Shown here: positions 12,953 through 23,659 of the stretch, piece by piece
Layout: every line of letters begins with the position of its first letter
Numbering within the stretch: position 1 is the first letter of the stretch
NCBI GenBank assembly: GCA_944739405.2
Contig: OX123193.2
Location: 6,332,331-6,396,330, forward strand
Direction: 5' to 3'
Length of the DNA: 64,000 nt
Source: Euclidia mi
Lineage: Eukaryota; Arthropoda; Insecta; Lepidoptera; Erebidae
Program-made: the position numbers and the translations under genes
Notes under the pieces: generated by a model
What the model was told of the DNA's origin: nothing
Databases searched by the model: none
What the model saw: the letters and a program-made list of their open reading frames with translations, nothing else

Positions 12953-14752
12953 GTGAGTAAGGAAGATTTCGAGGCCATACGACAGGACGTTTCTGCTGTA
13001 TTACGTCAATCGAAAGTGCCGGCAAGGAATCTACCTAAGACCGAATATCTCGCACTGAAGAACTTACCAGCTAGGCCTGAACTTACAGTACTTCGAGCAG
13101 ATAAAGGAAATGCAACGGTAGTGATGGACACGTCCGAGTATAAACAAAAAATGGAACATCTTTTGTCGGATGAAAGTACCTACAAGTTGGTTAAGTCAGA
13201 CCCTACGAACAAAATACTCAAGCAAACTTGTGATATTGTTAAGAAATACTCCGAAAAACTTAATTTGGACGTGAAATATTTAATACCATCGTGTGTAAAA
13301 CCTCCTCAAATGTATGGGCTACCAAAAATACACAAGGAAAACGCTCCTCTGCGCCCGATAGTTAGTCAGATAGGCGCACCAACTTACAGACTGGCTCAAC
13401 ACATGGCAAAGATTCTCTCACCGCTCAGAGGCAACACGAGAGCACATGTGAAAGATTCCTACCATTTTGTCAGTGAAATCAAACACCTACATCTCTCTGA
13501 CAAGGAAACTATGGTTAGTTTTGATATACAGTCATTATTCACATGCATACCAGTACATGACTGTGTAGAAATTACTAGTAGGAAGCTGACAGAAAACAAC
13601 ATGCCTGAGGAATATGCAGAAATACTCAAACACTGCCTGACAACGGGCTATCTGTTATGGGACAAGAAATACTACATACAAGTAGACGGTGTAGCAATGG
13701 GCTCTCCAGTATCGCCTGTTGTCGCTGACATCTTCATGGAGGACTTCGAGGCGCGAGCCCTGCAGACTGCCACCATCACACCGAGGTTCTACAAGCGGTA
13801 TGTAGATGACACTTTCACAATTTTACCAACAGATAGTGTTAATGCTTTCCTAAACCATCTTAATTCTATTAATAACCAAATACAATTCACAATGGAATTA
13901 GAGGCAAACAAGTCTTTAGCTTTCTTAGATGTACTTGTCATCAGGAATAAAAACAACTCCTTAAGCCATACTGTGTATAGGAAAAAGACCCATACAAATA
14001 GGTACTTAAACGGTGAATCTCACCACCATCCTAAACAGTTAGCTACTGTAGGAATGTCTCTGTTTCAGAGAGCCCGCGGGATCTGTGACAAGAAACACCT
14101 GGACGCTGAGCTTCAACATGTCAGGCAAGTTCTGCAAGACAACAAGCTCCGACCGCCGCGCCACTGTCACAGATCCCAGAAGAAAGAAAAACCAGCCACG
14201 GTAGAAAGACAACCTGCTGTCCTCCCATACATCAAGGGCGTGACCGACAAAATTGGCTACATCTTGAAGCAAGCTTCTATCAAAACTTACTACAAGCCGC
14301 CAACGAAGATCAGTCAATTATTACCATCTGTCAAGTGTCAGTTACCCTTGCAAGAGGCCGGTGTCTACAAAATTGACTGTGAATGTGGGCTCTCATACAT
14401 TGGACAAACCAAGAGAAGCATAGGCATTCGACTCAAAGAACATATAGCTGATATAAAACATAAACGCTCAACAAAGTCTGCTGTGTGTGAACATGTGGAA
14501 CAAGGACCCAACCACTACCTGCGATTTGATGAACCACAGATACTCGCAAAAGAACATCGTTTTCTTCCAAGGATGATACGAGAGGCTATTGAAATTAAAA
14601 AACACCCTAATTTCAATAGGGAAGATGGTTGGAATGTTCCTCCAGCTTGGGACCCTGTCATAAGGCTAATGAAACCCAAGAAGGACAAAGTCACCAGAAG
14701 ACCTAAGGACACTGTGAGCTCATTCTGCGTAAATAGTAACACCAGTGGTTGA
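12953..14752 (+). CDS. Penelope-like reverse transcriptase / GIY-YIG endonuclease
   Basis: This is an uninterrupted 599-codon frame. An N-terminal region contains LRADKGNATVVMDTSEY and PQMYGLPKIHKENAPLRPI, typical of Penelope RTs. The RT core follows: VSFDIQSLFTCIPV (first Asp), GVAMGSPVSPVVAD, and the catalytic YVDDT box at about residue 283. FLDVLV and YRKKTHTNRYL come next. The C-terminal third is a GIY-YIG nuclease: GVYKIDCECGLSYIGQTKRS, then RLKEH and later NREDGWNVP. Such proteins copy element RNA at a nick they make. The listed start is GTG; the frame is open back to about 12896 with no ATG, so the natural start is probably lost by 5' truncation. The last 60 bp lie within the right inverted repeat. 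Confidence 0.93.
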   Translation: MSKEDFEAIRQDVSAVLRQSKVPARNLPKTEYLALKNLPARPELTVLRADKGNATVVMDTSEYKQKMEHLLSDESTYKLVKSDPTNKILKQTCDIVKKYSEKLNLDVKYLIPSCVKPPQMYGLPKIHKENAPLRPIVSQIGAPTYRLAQHMAKILSPLRGNTRAHVKDSYHFVSEIKHLHLSDKETMVSFDIQSLFTCIPVHDCVEITSRKLTENNMPEEYAEILKHCLTTGYLLWDKKYYIQVDGVAMGSPVSPVVADIFMEDFEARALQTATITPRFYKRYVDDTFTILPTDSVNAFLNHLNSINNQIQFTMELEANKSLAFLDVLVIRNKNNSLSHTVYRKKTHTNRYLNGESHHHPKQLATVGMSLFQRARGICDKKHLDAELQHVRQVLQDNKLRPPRHCHRSQKKEKPATVERQPAVLPYIKGVTDKIGYILKQASIKTYYKPPTKISQLLPSVKCQLPLQEAGVYKIDCECGLSYIGQTKRSIGIRLKEHIADIKHKRSTKSAVCEHVEQGPNHYLRFDEPQILAKEHRFLPRMIREAIEIKKHPNFNREDGWNVPPAWDPVIRLMKPKKDKVTRRPKDTVSSFCVNSNTSG

Positions 14753-14960
14753 AAAATGTTCGGGTACTTTGAGATAACTTATATATTCAAGAAAAAGACA
14801 AATATCACCTCAGTCTGCCGTGAACATGAATTCTGTAAAGAATTCGAAACGTCGGCTAGTAATAAATTAAAAATATAGTTTCTAGATCTTTAGTTTCAAA
14901 TGTAATAACTTAGTGAAACCAATACAACGCGATAAAATCCGTAAACTGTAGTTTAATTTC
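14693..14960 (+). repeat. Right inverted terminal repeat of Penelope-like element
   Basis: This is the inverted partner of 12638-12905. It holds the end of the RT/nuclease frame and the 3' untranslated part. Confidence 0.9.
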
Positions 14961-15059
14961 AATGTGTAACATTCGCGTAAACCCAAGAAGATACTAACAG
15001 AAAACATTTGCCAAGAGCTCTAAAGTTAAATTTTGTGATTAGGCAACAGTAGGAATATA

Positions 15060-16438
15060 CAAAAGTAGGTCTAGGTTGTATGATCTGTATGGTATGAAGC
15101 AATACAATTTTAATCCTTCATTTATTGAATATGTAAGAAATTACTCAAAGTTTTTAAGAGAGCATGTGCTTCAGCTAAGTCTATATTTATAAGTAATAAA
15201 ATTAAAGAATCCAAGAACAAAATAAAAACAATTTGGAACATTATTAACAGTGAGACTGGTCGAGCTAAGTTAGTAGATAATAGCTATGAATTAAAATGTA
15301 ATGGAGAAATAGTTACAAAGAAAATTGATGTTGCTCAGACTTTTAACAACTTCTTTATAAACATACCAGTGAAAACAACCAAGTGTTTAGACTCATGCCC
15401 AAGCAAAGCAGAGATATTAGTTAAGGGCAATGTGAACGAGTGTGATGTGCTGTTTAATTTTAAATACATTTACACCAATGACATCCTCAAGACATTCAAG
15501 ACCATCAATATTAAGAAATCTATTGACTTATGGGGTATTTCAGTTAGTCTTGTTCACCAAATCATTTTTAGCATTGCTCCATATTTAGCTGCAATATTTA
15601 ATAGATGCGTGGATAAAGGGGTATTTCCTGATTTAATGAAACACAGCAAGGTGATACCACTTTTCAAAAAAGGATCCAAGAGCGACCCTAGTAACTTTCG
15701 GCCAATTTCTATCTTGCCTGCAATCAGAAAAATTTTGAAAAGGTTATTTTGCATCAGTTAGAGAGCCACTTTCTCACAAATAATTTATTGCACAGTGAGC
15801 AGTATGGCTTCACTAAAGGTCGCTTCACCGTTTTAGGTTTAACTTTAGATTGTAAGCTTCAGTGGGGCGCCCAAATATCTTGTCTGGCAGTCAAACTTAG
15901 TTCTGCAGCATTTGCAGTTAGGAAAGTTTGCCAATTCACAGACGTAGATACTGCTAGACTAGTTTACTTTAGTAACTTTCACAGTGTAATGTCTTACGGG
16001 ATACTATTATGGGGTACGGCGGCCGATATTCAGACAATTTTTGTTATTCAAAAGTGGCCCATACGTGCAATATATAAGTTAGGTGCTAGAGATTCTTTAC
16101 GATATAAATTTAAAGAAATAGAAATATTTACAGTTGCATCGCAGTATATATTTGCTAATTTAATGTACGTTAAGAAAAACTTAACTCTTTACCGTAAAAA
16201 TAGTGACTTGCACAAAGTGAACACAAGGAATAAGCATAAACTAGTGGGCACTAACTACCGTCTACATAAAGTTCTTAACTCATTTGCGGGACTCGGTATA
16301 CAATTCTTCAACAAACTACCTCTGGAAATAATGAATTTACCTCTGCACAAATTAAAAACCACTACTAGGAATTTTCTTTTAAAAAGGGGTTATTACATTA
16401 TTAAAGAATTTCTAGATGACAAGACATCATGGGTCTAG
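15060..16438 (+). pseudogene. LINE reverse transcriptase with core deleted
   Basis: After the Penelope-like insertion the host LINE continues (KESKNKIKTIWNIINSETG near 15208-15264, then the frame open 15369-15761). SKVIPLFKKGSKSDPSNFRP and ISILPA mark the start of the RT domain. The frame shifts at about 15745 to SEQYGFTKGR and then jumps directly to LGLTLDCKLQWGAQISCLAV, which normally follows the palm and the FADD/YADD box. The catalytic core is therefore deleted. The thumb and C-terminal region (LWGTAADIQ to EFLDDK) remains open to 16438. The enzyme is inactive. Confidence 0.85.
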
Positions 16439-17439
16439 TTGCTTATTTTAAATTATTATTGTTCTTTTTATGACTGTGTAAAATACTCTCTTCTTAATTA
16501 GTAACATGTTATTCTACATTTGCATTCCTTCACGCGTTTATGTTAATAATATCGATCTGGAAAATGGGGGTAATTGGCGGTCATGGTCAGTATACCAATA
16601 GATTGTTTCTTACTGCTGGTTCGTAAACCGTTGTCGTCATGCTCACTAAAATGTCATTTCTTGTGGTGGCGTCGTGTGTCGGGTTATCCCTGTCCCTCTA
16701 ATATGGCGAGAGGGATGATGGCTGGCACATGCGTCATACTCGTGAACGGGTGCTACTTGCGATGACTGGTCGATGACGGTCTTGCGGGCTGGTATTAGAT
16801 TTTAATATTTAACTGCCTCATTTCCATCATGGTTCTGATCACTCTCGCGGATTACCTGCATTATTAGGTATATATAATGTAAGTGGATGCTCCTGTTTCA
16901 CCATGTCTATTCTGAGTAGGCTAACCAAAAGTATTATGCTTGAGTATTATTATGTAAAGTAAATATATACAAGTGATCTAGAAGGTGTAACAGTTGCAGC
17001 ACCTTACAAAATGTAAATTGTGTATTATGCCAAACCTGGCGATGAAAAAGAGTGACCGTGAGTTTTATTGCCCGTTCTTTCTCATGGTTCTACCTATTGC
17101 TTTGCGAACGTGGCAGTAAATGTAAATGTAGAGTCTTTAAGTAATGATTTTATAAATTTATTATTTTGACGTTCATAAGCGTCACATTGTGACCAAATGA
17201 ATAAATTGAAGGTTTTGAATTTTGAATTTTTTGAATTTTTGCTGAAATAGGTGGCTTAACATCTCTCAATTTGACGAATTAGCAGACGTGTGAGAGTTAT
17301 CAGATAGATAGTTAAGCGTCGGTATTGGCTTACTATTAGTGGGTGCTATGCTTAATTGCTGGCTTTGCAATTAAGAATATGGATTGTGAATCATCATTGT
17401 TCTAGCGTTTTCCCAGTTTGCTACCTGCAATCCGCTTAC
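16439..17439. other. LINE 3' untranslated region and flank
   Basis: Non-coding. The first 800 bp are probably the 3' UTR of the LINE ending near 17235 at a TTTGAA-rich run. No gene is seen between there and the next LINE fragment. Confidence 0.45.
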
Positions 17440-18245
17440 TAGTCTAACCAGTGAATACTTTATAACACCTTAGTTAGAAGCAAGCTCGAATCCAGCGCAT
17501 GTGTTTGGAACCCGCATCAAGTCAAGTACACGCAGATGCTTGAAAAAGTACAAAAGGCCTTTTTAAGGTAGCTTTACAAAATGTGCTATGGATACTATCC
17601 ATTTCTATATCCGACAAAATTCCTTCTTGATCAGCTTGGATATAACTCTTTAGAAGTGAGAAGGACTTTAGATCAGCGTACTATCTGCTGCAAGGTGCTA
17701 AGAGGCTCTGTCGACTGACTTCAGCTACACAATTTGTTATGCACGTTCTTTGTGCCAGATGAACCCGGAGTGTCAGCAAACAGGCGTGGTCGGCCACAGA
17801 ACCTCTTCCACGTGTATCCCAATCGTTCGGTGGCGAGATCGAAGTCACCGCTAGTCCGTGCGAGCCATCACCTCAATGCACTTCTCGCCGCCAACACAGA
17901 CTGTGATGTTTTGGTGGGTAACTGGGCATCTATTGTGACTGTCTTCTAGCGGTATTGTGAGAACATAATCGATCAATGGGACAGATGTAAAAGGAATGAC
18001 ATCCATGATGTTGACATAATGGAAATTTAATTACTTTTTACATACGTACTTTTATTTATTTTTACTCTCGGTGTATAATCATTATTACTTTTTATTTTGT
18101 TCTGTATTGTATCACGTGTTTGTGTTTTGTTTGTATTAATTATGACTGTATATGATTTGTGTTTATTTGTATATACTTGTGAGATATTTGTAAGTGGTGT
18201 ACGCCGTTTTTATCTCAATAAATAAATAAATAAAATAAAAATAAA
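17440..18245 (+). pseudogene. Jockey-like LINE 3' fragment
   Basis: Conceptual translation gives LVRSKLESSACVWNPHQVKY, then QMLEKVQKAFLR, YGYYPFLYPTKFLLDQLGYN and SLEVRRTLDQR. These are the C-terminal region of Jockey-type reverse transcriptases, with stops near 17569 and 17716. The frame 17734-17949 continues it (LFVPDEPGVSANRRGRPQNL, then ARSKSPLVRASHHLNALLA). The 3' end is an ATAAATAAATAAAATAAA run. It is a 5'-truncated dead copy. Confidence 0.85.
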
Positions 18246-19089
18246 CCCAGATTTGACTAAATATTAACTGTTCCATAGAGCGACTCCCTGTCTGAATTTT
18301 GCAACTAGTGTCAGTTTATTCAGAAATACCGATTCCCATACTGACTGTCAAGGATCTTCTAGACATCCGGGACCGACGGGCATTTTGTTGGTATCTCCAC
18401 TAGGCTATCGTTACATATGAATGTGGTTTTAAAGGAGAGTGACACTCGCCCTAGTCTGTTCTCCCGAATAGACGGAGGATGATCTTGTAATTTGGGATTT
18501 CACCGTGAAGGAGACCAAAAAAATTGAGTTAATCTACAAAAAATGTGGTTGCGAAGCATATAAGTATTCCGCATACTAAAGTTTTTAAAGCAACGAAAAC
18601 CAATACCACCCAGAATACGGCTTCCATACAATATTTATGAAATTGATACCAGGAAAAGTCTCCCATAACGTTAGTCAAATAAATAAAGACTTGCCGACTA
18701 TTGACATCGAATTTGCCCAATTATAGGAATAAATCATATTGATATATCAGTTCTGAAGGTTAAATATTTTTTCCTGTTTATTGTATAAACGAATAAAGAA
18801 ATCACGTAAATAGGTATGGAAGAATAAGATACGTATTCTGTTACATACTCGGAGTAATTTAGTTAATTTGCTTTTCTCTGAATCGAAGGAAGCACGAATA
18901 CCTAGTGAGACAATCAAATTAAGATAGGAACGTATTGGGTGGAAGCTGACTCCGATTTGGTTGTAGGTATATTACTGACTTCTTTGTGAAGTTGTGAGTA
19001 ATATGGCGTTTATATGTCGTTTTAATAAGAGTGCCAAATCGCAGGGTAGTGTCTATTATGTAAATTAATATACTGTCAATAATTGGTGG
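18246..19089. other. Non-coding, with SINE scraps
   Basis: A piece at about 18250-18320 (agatttgactaaatattaac, gagcgactccctgtctga) matches a piece at 34547-34605 and is a degraded repeat. 18340-18430 resembles an inverted SINE head. Nothing coding is supported. Confidence 0.4.
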
Positions 19090-19396
19090 TATTTAAAACT
19101 CTGTTAGTCGAATCACTGGATTCCACGCCGATGACAATTTGAAGCCCTCTTCCCGATTGAAATTTTTATGTTTTCTGATTTCGATCGCTTCACGCACAAC
19201 TCTTGGGTAATAATAGCGTTCCGTGGAGAGGACTTGGGGACGATGAAATTCAATCCAGTGATTGGTGCCCGATTGAAGCAAATGTTCCGCAATCGCCGAT
19301 TTGTTCGTTTGACGGTTCCTAACACCTGCGATGTGCTCCTTTATACGTTCAGCGATAGTCTGCTTCGTTTGCCCTATATACAAAGTGTTGGTTTAA
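19090..19396 (-). pseudogene. Penelope-like GIY-YIG nuclease fragment
   Basis: The minus-strand frame reads TLYIGQTKQTIAERIKEHIA, then NKSAIAEHLLQSGTNHWIEF and KHKNFNREEGFKLSSAWNP, ending VIRLTEF. It is the same domain as the C-terminus of the element at 12953-14752, but from a diverged lineage. The RT part is missing, so this is the 3' remnant of another copy. Confidence 0.88.
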
Positions 19397-19654
19397 ATCC
19401 TAATAGCTCCGTGAATCTATAGAAGGATTTGGCCTATTATTACCGCTAGTCAGGCTGAAAACCAGAGCGGTCGATGTCCAGTTTTCTGTCTCTTCCGTAA
19501 GATACAATTTGCTTTGCCACGAAATGAAATGGGATAGTGAAACAACTTCCTCTTTCACCACCCGGAAAACTTTTATAATTTTAATAAATATATACTGGTA
19601 TAGTCGCTGTAATCTATCTTCATTAACTGTTTTGCTTGTCAATTACCTTTTATT

Positions 19655-20010
19655 AGAGAGTGTTGTGGGGTAAAAGAAGATGTAGTGACAACCATTGAGA
19701 AAGGTATACTAAGATGGTTTGGACACATGGAGAGGATGGATGACGAAAGACTGACTATGAAGGCAAGTGTGAATGGGACAAAAGGAAGGGGAAGACCTAG
19801 ACGGATGTTCTCTGACCAGATTGGAGACATCCTAAAAAAGGAACAAGATAGAAGTACCCTTAACCGAAAAGCATGCATGAGAAATTTGATGGAAGTGAAT
19901 GAAGCAAGGGAAATATGTCAGGATCGTTGCAAATGGCGTTCTGTAGTCTCTGCCTACCCCTCCGAGAAACAGGCGTGAGTCTATGTATGTATGTATTAAG
20001 TTATTTTTTC
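19655..20010 (+). pseudogene. LINE C-terminal remnant with family-A-like tail
   Basis: The frame 19685-19978 includes ILRWFGHMERMDDERLTMKA and GTKGRGRPRRMFSDQIGD, the well-known C-terminal end of RTE/related LINE reverse transcriptases. It ends in a tail (tacccctccgagaaacagg, cgtgagtctatgtatgtat) that resembles the 3' end of the family A SINEs here. This suggests that those SINEs borrow the tail of this LINE family. Confidence 0.82.
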
Positions 20011-20485
20011 TTTCCTTGCTTTAGATGTATATATTTCATGTTGTAGACCCACACTTGTTCCTTCTCACGATTATCTCTGAATAGAAATGGTTTGCAATCG
20101 ACCCTGAAATAATACCACCTCGCTTTAACCGATAGCATTTATAATTCTTATCCGATCGTTTTTCTTTAACACAAATCTATTCCAACACTTTAAATACAAA
20201 GTTGTTTGATAAAACGAAACTAGGCCTGTTTGTTCTCTACCTTTCTATATAAATTGGTTGAATGAATCCTAATGTTTGACAAAGACATAACGTTACTTCC
20301 GGCAAAGGTAAAAAACTACGTTTATTTTTTAAATCTTGTTTTGTTTTTGGGAAATTATTTTATTTTTATTGAAAGTTTTAGTAGATGTATCTGTGAACAC
20401 CTATATGTGGTTTTAAGATAAATAAGTTTAATGATGTGTGAAGTATGTAAATGTTTACGTGCATTATTTGATTATTTATTTTAAG

Positions 20486-20490
20486 CCTGT
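20486..20490 (+). repeat. Target site duplication CCTGT (left)
   Basis: CCTGT directly precedes the TG of the left LTR. An identical CCTGT follows the CA of the right LTR at 27442-27446. Five base pairs is within the range for BEL/Pao integration. Confidence 0.9.
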
Positions 20491-21036
20491 TGGTAGCGCC
20501 ATCTACCTTTCCATCGAAACTAATCCCATCAACGTCAATGGTTGGTCGCTGCTTGGCCAATGCGAGCGATGCCTTTTGTTTCTATCCCTCTCTATCCCAT
20601 TCCCAAGAAGGGGCACGCCTTTCGCGGATTGGTCGCAGCGATCGTCGACGCGAGAGACAGTCCAGAACAATCTAGAACTTTCGTATTCGCTAAATACGTG
20701 TCGGCCATACCGTACCGCTCCGCGCCGCTCCCGCTATAATTATTACCGCTTATACAAAACCGCTCGCAAGTGGAAGTGATTTGTGTAGTGAAGTGAATAA
20801 GCAGCTTCAGCCCGAAACCACCAGGAGACTGCCCTTCTGAGACGAAGAAGATTGCCGTACAAGGTAAGTGCCCCCAATCCTTGGAATATCCTATACCCAC
20901 TCACAATCATCTCTCCCATTCCAATCCTACATCCTCTTCCCTTATCCTTTCAAGGCGAGCAGAACTCGCCCTAATACAGTCCATTTTCCTTCTCCAAATC
21001 GCCTAGAACCTACGGTTTCGGTGTATCGCCGAACCA
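20491..21036 (+). repeat. 5' LTR of BEL/Pao element
   Basis: 546 bp, TGGTAGCGCC to CGCCGAACCA. About ten differences from the 3' LTR are visible by eye (for example gcagcgatcgtcgacg against gcggcgatcgtcgatg), roughly 2%. A TATA-like ctataattatt near 20735 and a donor-like acaaggtaagtgcc near 20858-20873 are present in both LTRs. Confidence 0.95.
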
Positions 21037-21372
21037 TTTTTTTTTATCCATACGAGTTGGATTCATTTTCGTTTTTATACGTTATATCGCTATACCTAGG
21101 CAGTTATAGCACCTAGCTATACTCCTAATATATTCACATAACCGTCACATGGTTGTTTCCGCCCGCATCAGTAGGTAAACTTTTATGTAGCTACCTACTT
21201 ACTCAATTATTATTTCTGGAACTATCATAGTTGTCTTGTAAATCTCATATTTCGAGCAACTTTTAATTCCACAGCTCTAAAGTGATGCCTACTTAGCCTA
21301 CTTAGGTAAAATAATAGGAACATTAGATATTCTTATTTTGTTTCGGTCTCATTAGCTTATACTTACGTAAGC

Positions 21373-22675
21373 ATGTCACAACAAAAGAAGTCACGCGTGT
21401 CGGAAGACAAAGAGATTACAATCTTAGAAGCAAAACGCAATATTTTATTTGAGCGCATTTCAAAACATATACGAGCGTTCAAAAACCGCCTCTATTTCTG
21501 ACAGTAATAGCGAAGCATTTCTCAGTTATTGTATGACAGTAGATAGTATTCGAACAGATTTTCATAAGTTGTTAGATGATTATAACGCAAGATTACTTTC
21601 CAATTTTTTACTTATCAATCCTGATGAAAAACCGAACTATCCGGCGTACACCTCATTCGAAGATCTTTATTGTTTTATTAAGCGTATACATTCGCAATTA
21701 GAGGGTAAATGTTCAGCAGAGCCCGTTGCCCGCAAACCGAGATTACCGCCAATCGAGATTATGTCGTTTGACGGAGATATACGAAATTGGCCGTTATTCT
21801 ATGCGAGTTTTAAGTCTACAGTGCACGATAATGGTTCTCTGACAGATGCTGACAGGTTGTACTATTTAATAGGTAAACTGTCACCGAAGGCCCAGTCCGT
21901 ATTTGCAGGTGTCACACCCAGTGCTGAGAATTATCAGGTCATATTTCAGTCACTACTTGACAGATATAAAGACACGCGCGTCCTAGCATCTACCTACTTT
22001 GACCAAGCTTTAAATCTCAAACTGTCCGGCAACGCGTCAGTCTCGAATTTCCAGCTGTTTATTGATAACTTCGTAACCGCGGTTAATTCTCTTAGGAACT
22101 TAAAATTAGAAGATCTTTCCGACTTTATGTTGCTTCAACTCGCTTTAAAAAAGTTTAACACTGATACAATTCGCGCATTCGAGATGACGGAACGCAATAA
22201 TAAAATACCTACACTAGATAGTTTTATTTCGTTCATCAAAGATCAGTGTCGAATATTTCATAATACGCAGTCTGGTTCACCTGGCCCGTCTAACACTAAC
22301 AGCAACAAACAAAGGTTGAATAAATCGCGAAAAAGTAATAATAAGTCGGTCCCTAATCCACAATCTTACGTAACATGCTCGGAATCTAATAAAATTAATT
22401 CACAGAAGTGTCTGTGCAGTAATATAGTGCACGACCACTTATACAAGTGTCCCACCTTCAATAATCTAAATCCAAATGCTCGTTTTAAATGCGTAAAGGA
22501 TAACAAAGCTTGCATTAATTGCTTAAGCATAAAACAAGTAATTGTTCTAGTAAGACAAAGTGTCGCTTATGCAATAAAAAACATCATTCATTGCTACATT
22601 TCGATAAAGATAACCCGTTGTCAAGCCAAGCCGCTAACCTTGACACACTTACGTCGCAGGTACAGGCCACGGTGA
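21373..22675 (+). pseudogene. BEL/Pao gag region, frameshifted
   Basis: An ATG at 21373 starts the frame used by pol. An extra base in the run near 21457-21460 shifts it. The long open stretch 21449-22675 carries the gag body, with PPIEIMSFDGDIRNWPLFYA and FQSLLDRYKDTRVLASTYFD typical of the BEL/Pao gag domain. A cysteine-rich segment (KACINCL) begins at about 22504. Near 22524-22528 the loss of one base returns reading to the pol frame in the middle of the zinc knuckle. Gag would form the particle and bind RNA; this copy cannot make it intact. Confidence 0.88.
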
Positions 22676-23631
22676 CTTCCCCCTTCACGCCTCAGGGCGA
22701 GATATCGTTGTGTACGACATCCATTGCGCGGGCGGCACGCACGCGCGGACGGCTATCGCGCGCTTGTAGTGATCAAAGCAGTGCTGAGCCGCGATGTATG
22801 GCGTCTAAGACTGTTCTGTTAGCGACAGCGCAAGTTATCGTATATGATGTTAATGGGTCGCCGCACTTGGTACGTTGTCTGCTAGACAGCGCGTCTCAGA
22901 CCAATCTAATAACATCGGAATGCTTCAAATGCCTCGGATTATGGAATAACTTTAAAAATACGAACTCAATAGTCCGAGGGATTGGCGGGTCAGAAAAACA
23001 TTGCAAGGGTTCCGTAGATATTAAAATACATTCGCGTTTTGATAGGGACATTAATTTTAACATTTCTTCGCTTATCGTGGAGCGTATTACGGACACATTG
23101 CCAAACGCTAATGTGGACGTATCGCTTCTCACACACCTCGAGTCATTGCCGCTGGTAGACTCGGAGTTTGCGAATCCGGCAGACATTGATGTTTTGATCG
23201 GAGCCGCAATATTCCCGCACTTGCTACTAACTAAAGTGGTACGTAGTGAGCAAAATAACTTACCGCCCGCTATTGAGACGGTATTTGGGTATGTGATTAT
23301 GGGTACCGTACCTACATTACATACTTCTCAATACGTTACGTCTTGCTGTTGTTCTGTTCTTCAAGAAAACAATATTGATTCTCTTCTCAAGCGATTTTGG
23401 GAGCTGGAAGAGGTTACCGCACCGCCCTCGATGAGCCGTAAAGATCTCGAGTGTGAAGAACATTTCCGCGCTACCACTGTTCGTGACGACAGTGGCAGAT
23501 ACGTTGTGGCGTTGCCATTCTGTGGTGACCCTTATTCGTTAGGCGACTCGTACGCTGCTGCGCTCAGACGTTTCCATTGTTTGGAACGTAAACTTGATGC
23601 ATCACCTAAGTCACGAATGACGTCATTATAG
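22519..23631 (+). pseudogene. BEL/Pao zinc knuckle and aspartic protease
   Basis: The frame opens in the zinc-knuckle region (KCRLCNKKHHSLLH, a CxxC-H-H pattern). Then comes a retroviral-type aspartic protease with LLDSASQTNLIT as catalytic motif and VDVLIGAA-like strand DIDVLIGAAIF. A linker into RT follows (LLKRFWELEEVTAPPSMS, then CLERKLDASPKS). The frame ends at a TAG (23629-23631) created inside a perfect 22-bp palindrome. Reading resumes in the same frame right after it, so this is a nonsense interruption. Confidence 0.88.
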
Positions 23632-23659
23632 GCGCTGTATAATGACGTCATTCGTGACT
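23609..23659. repeat. Perfect 22-bp inverted repeat inside pol
   Basis: The left arm 23609-23630 (agtcacgaatgacgtcatta plus ta) is the exact reverse complement of 23638-23659, with a 7-bp loop ggcgctg. The left arm's inner part carries the TAG stop that breaks pol. The reading frame is kept on both sides. Confidence 0.95.

Larger units (their letters stand above)
12637..14997 (+). mobile_element. Penelope-like element with inverted terminal repeats
   Basis: The element is bounded by a perfect 12-bp duplication CAGAAAACATTT (12625-12636 and 14998-15009). It carries inverted repeats of 268 bp each (12638-12905 and 14693-14960) that are nearly identical; I saw one clear mismatch (acattt against acgttt). 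A 37-bp tail (14961-14997) is present only at the right. Penelope-like elements often carry terminal repeats from partial extra copies in direct or inverted orientation, and this fits the inverted form. The element sits in the endonuclease region of an older LINE. Confidence 0.9.
11640..17235 (+). mobile_element. Non-LTR retrotransposon split by a Penelope-like element
   Basis: Coding traces before 12637 (endonuclease) and after 15009 (RT) read in the same direction and are separated only by the Penelope-like element and its target duplication. They are therefore one LINE. The probable 3' end is near 17235, where a TTTGAATTTTGAATTTTT run follows gtcacattgtgaccaaatga. The 5' limit is uncertain. 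Clade is CR1/Jockey-group by eye, since the C-terminus (YYIIKEFLDDK) resembles that of the minus-strand LINE at 47 kb (YYDIEEFLNDK). Confidence 0.75.

Noticed and set aside
20438..20900. Short genes in the LTRs
   Set aside because: The open frames in both LTRs are the same LTR sequence read in different frames and carry no protein motif.
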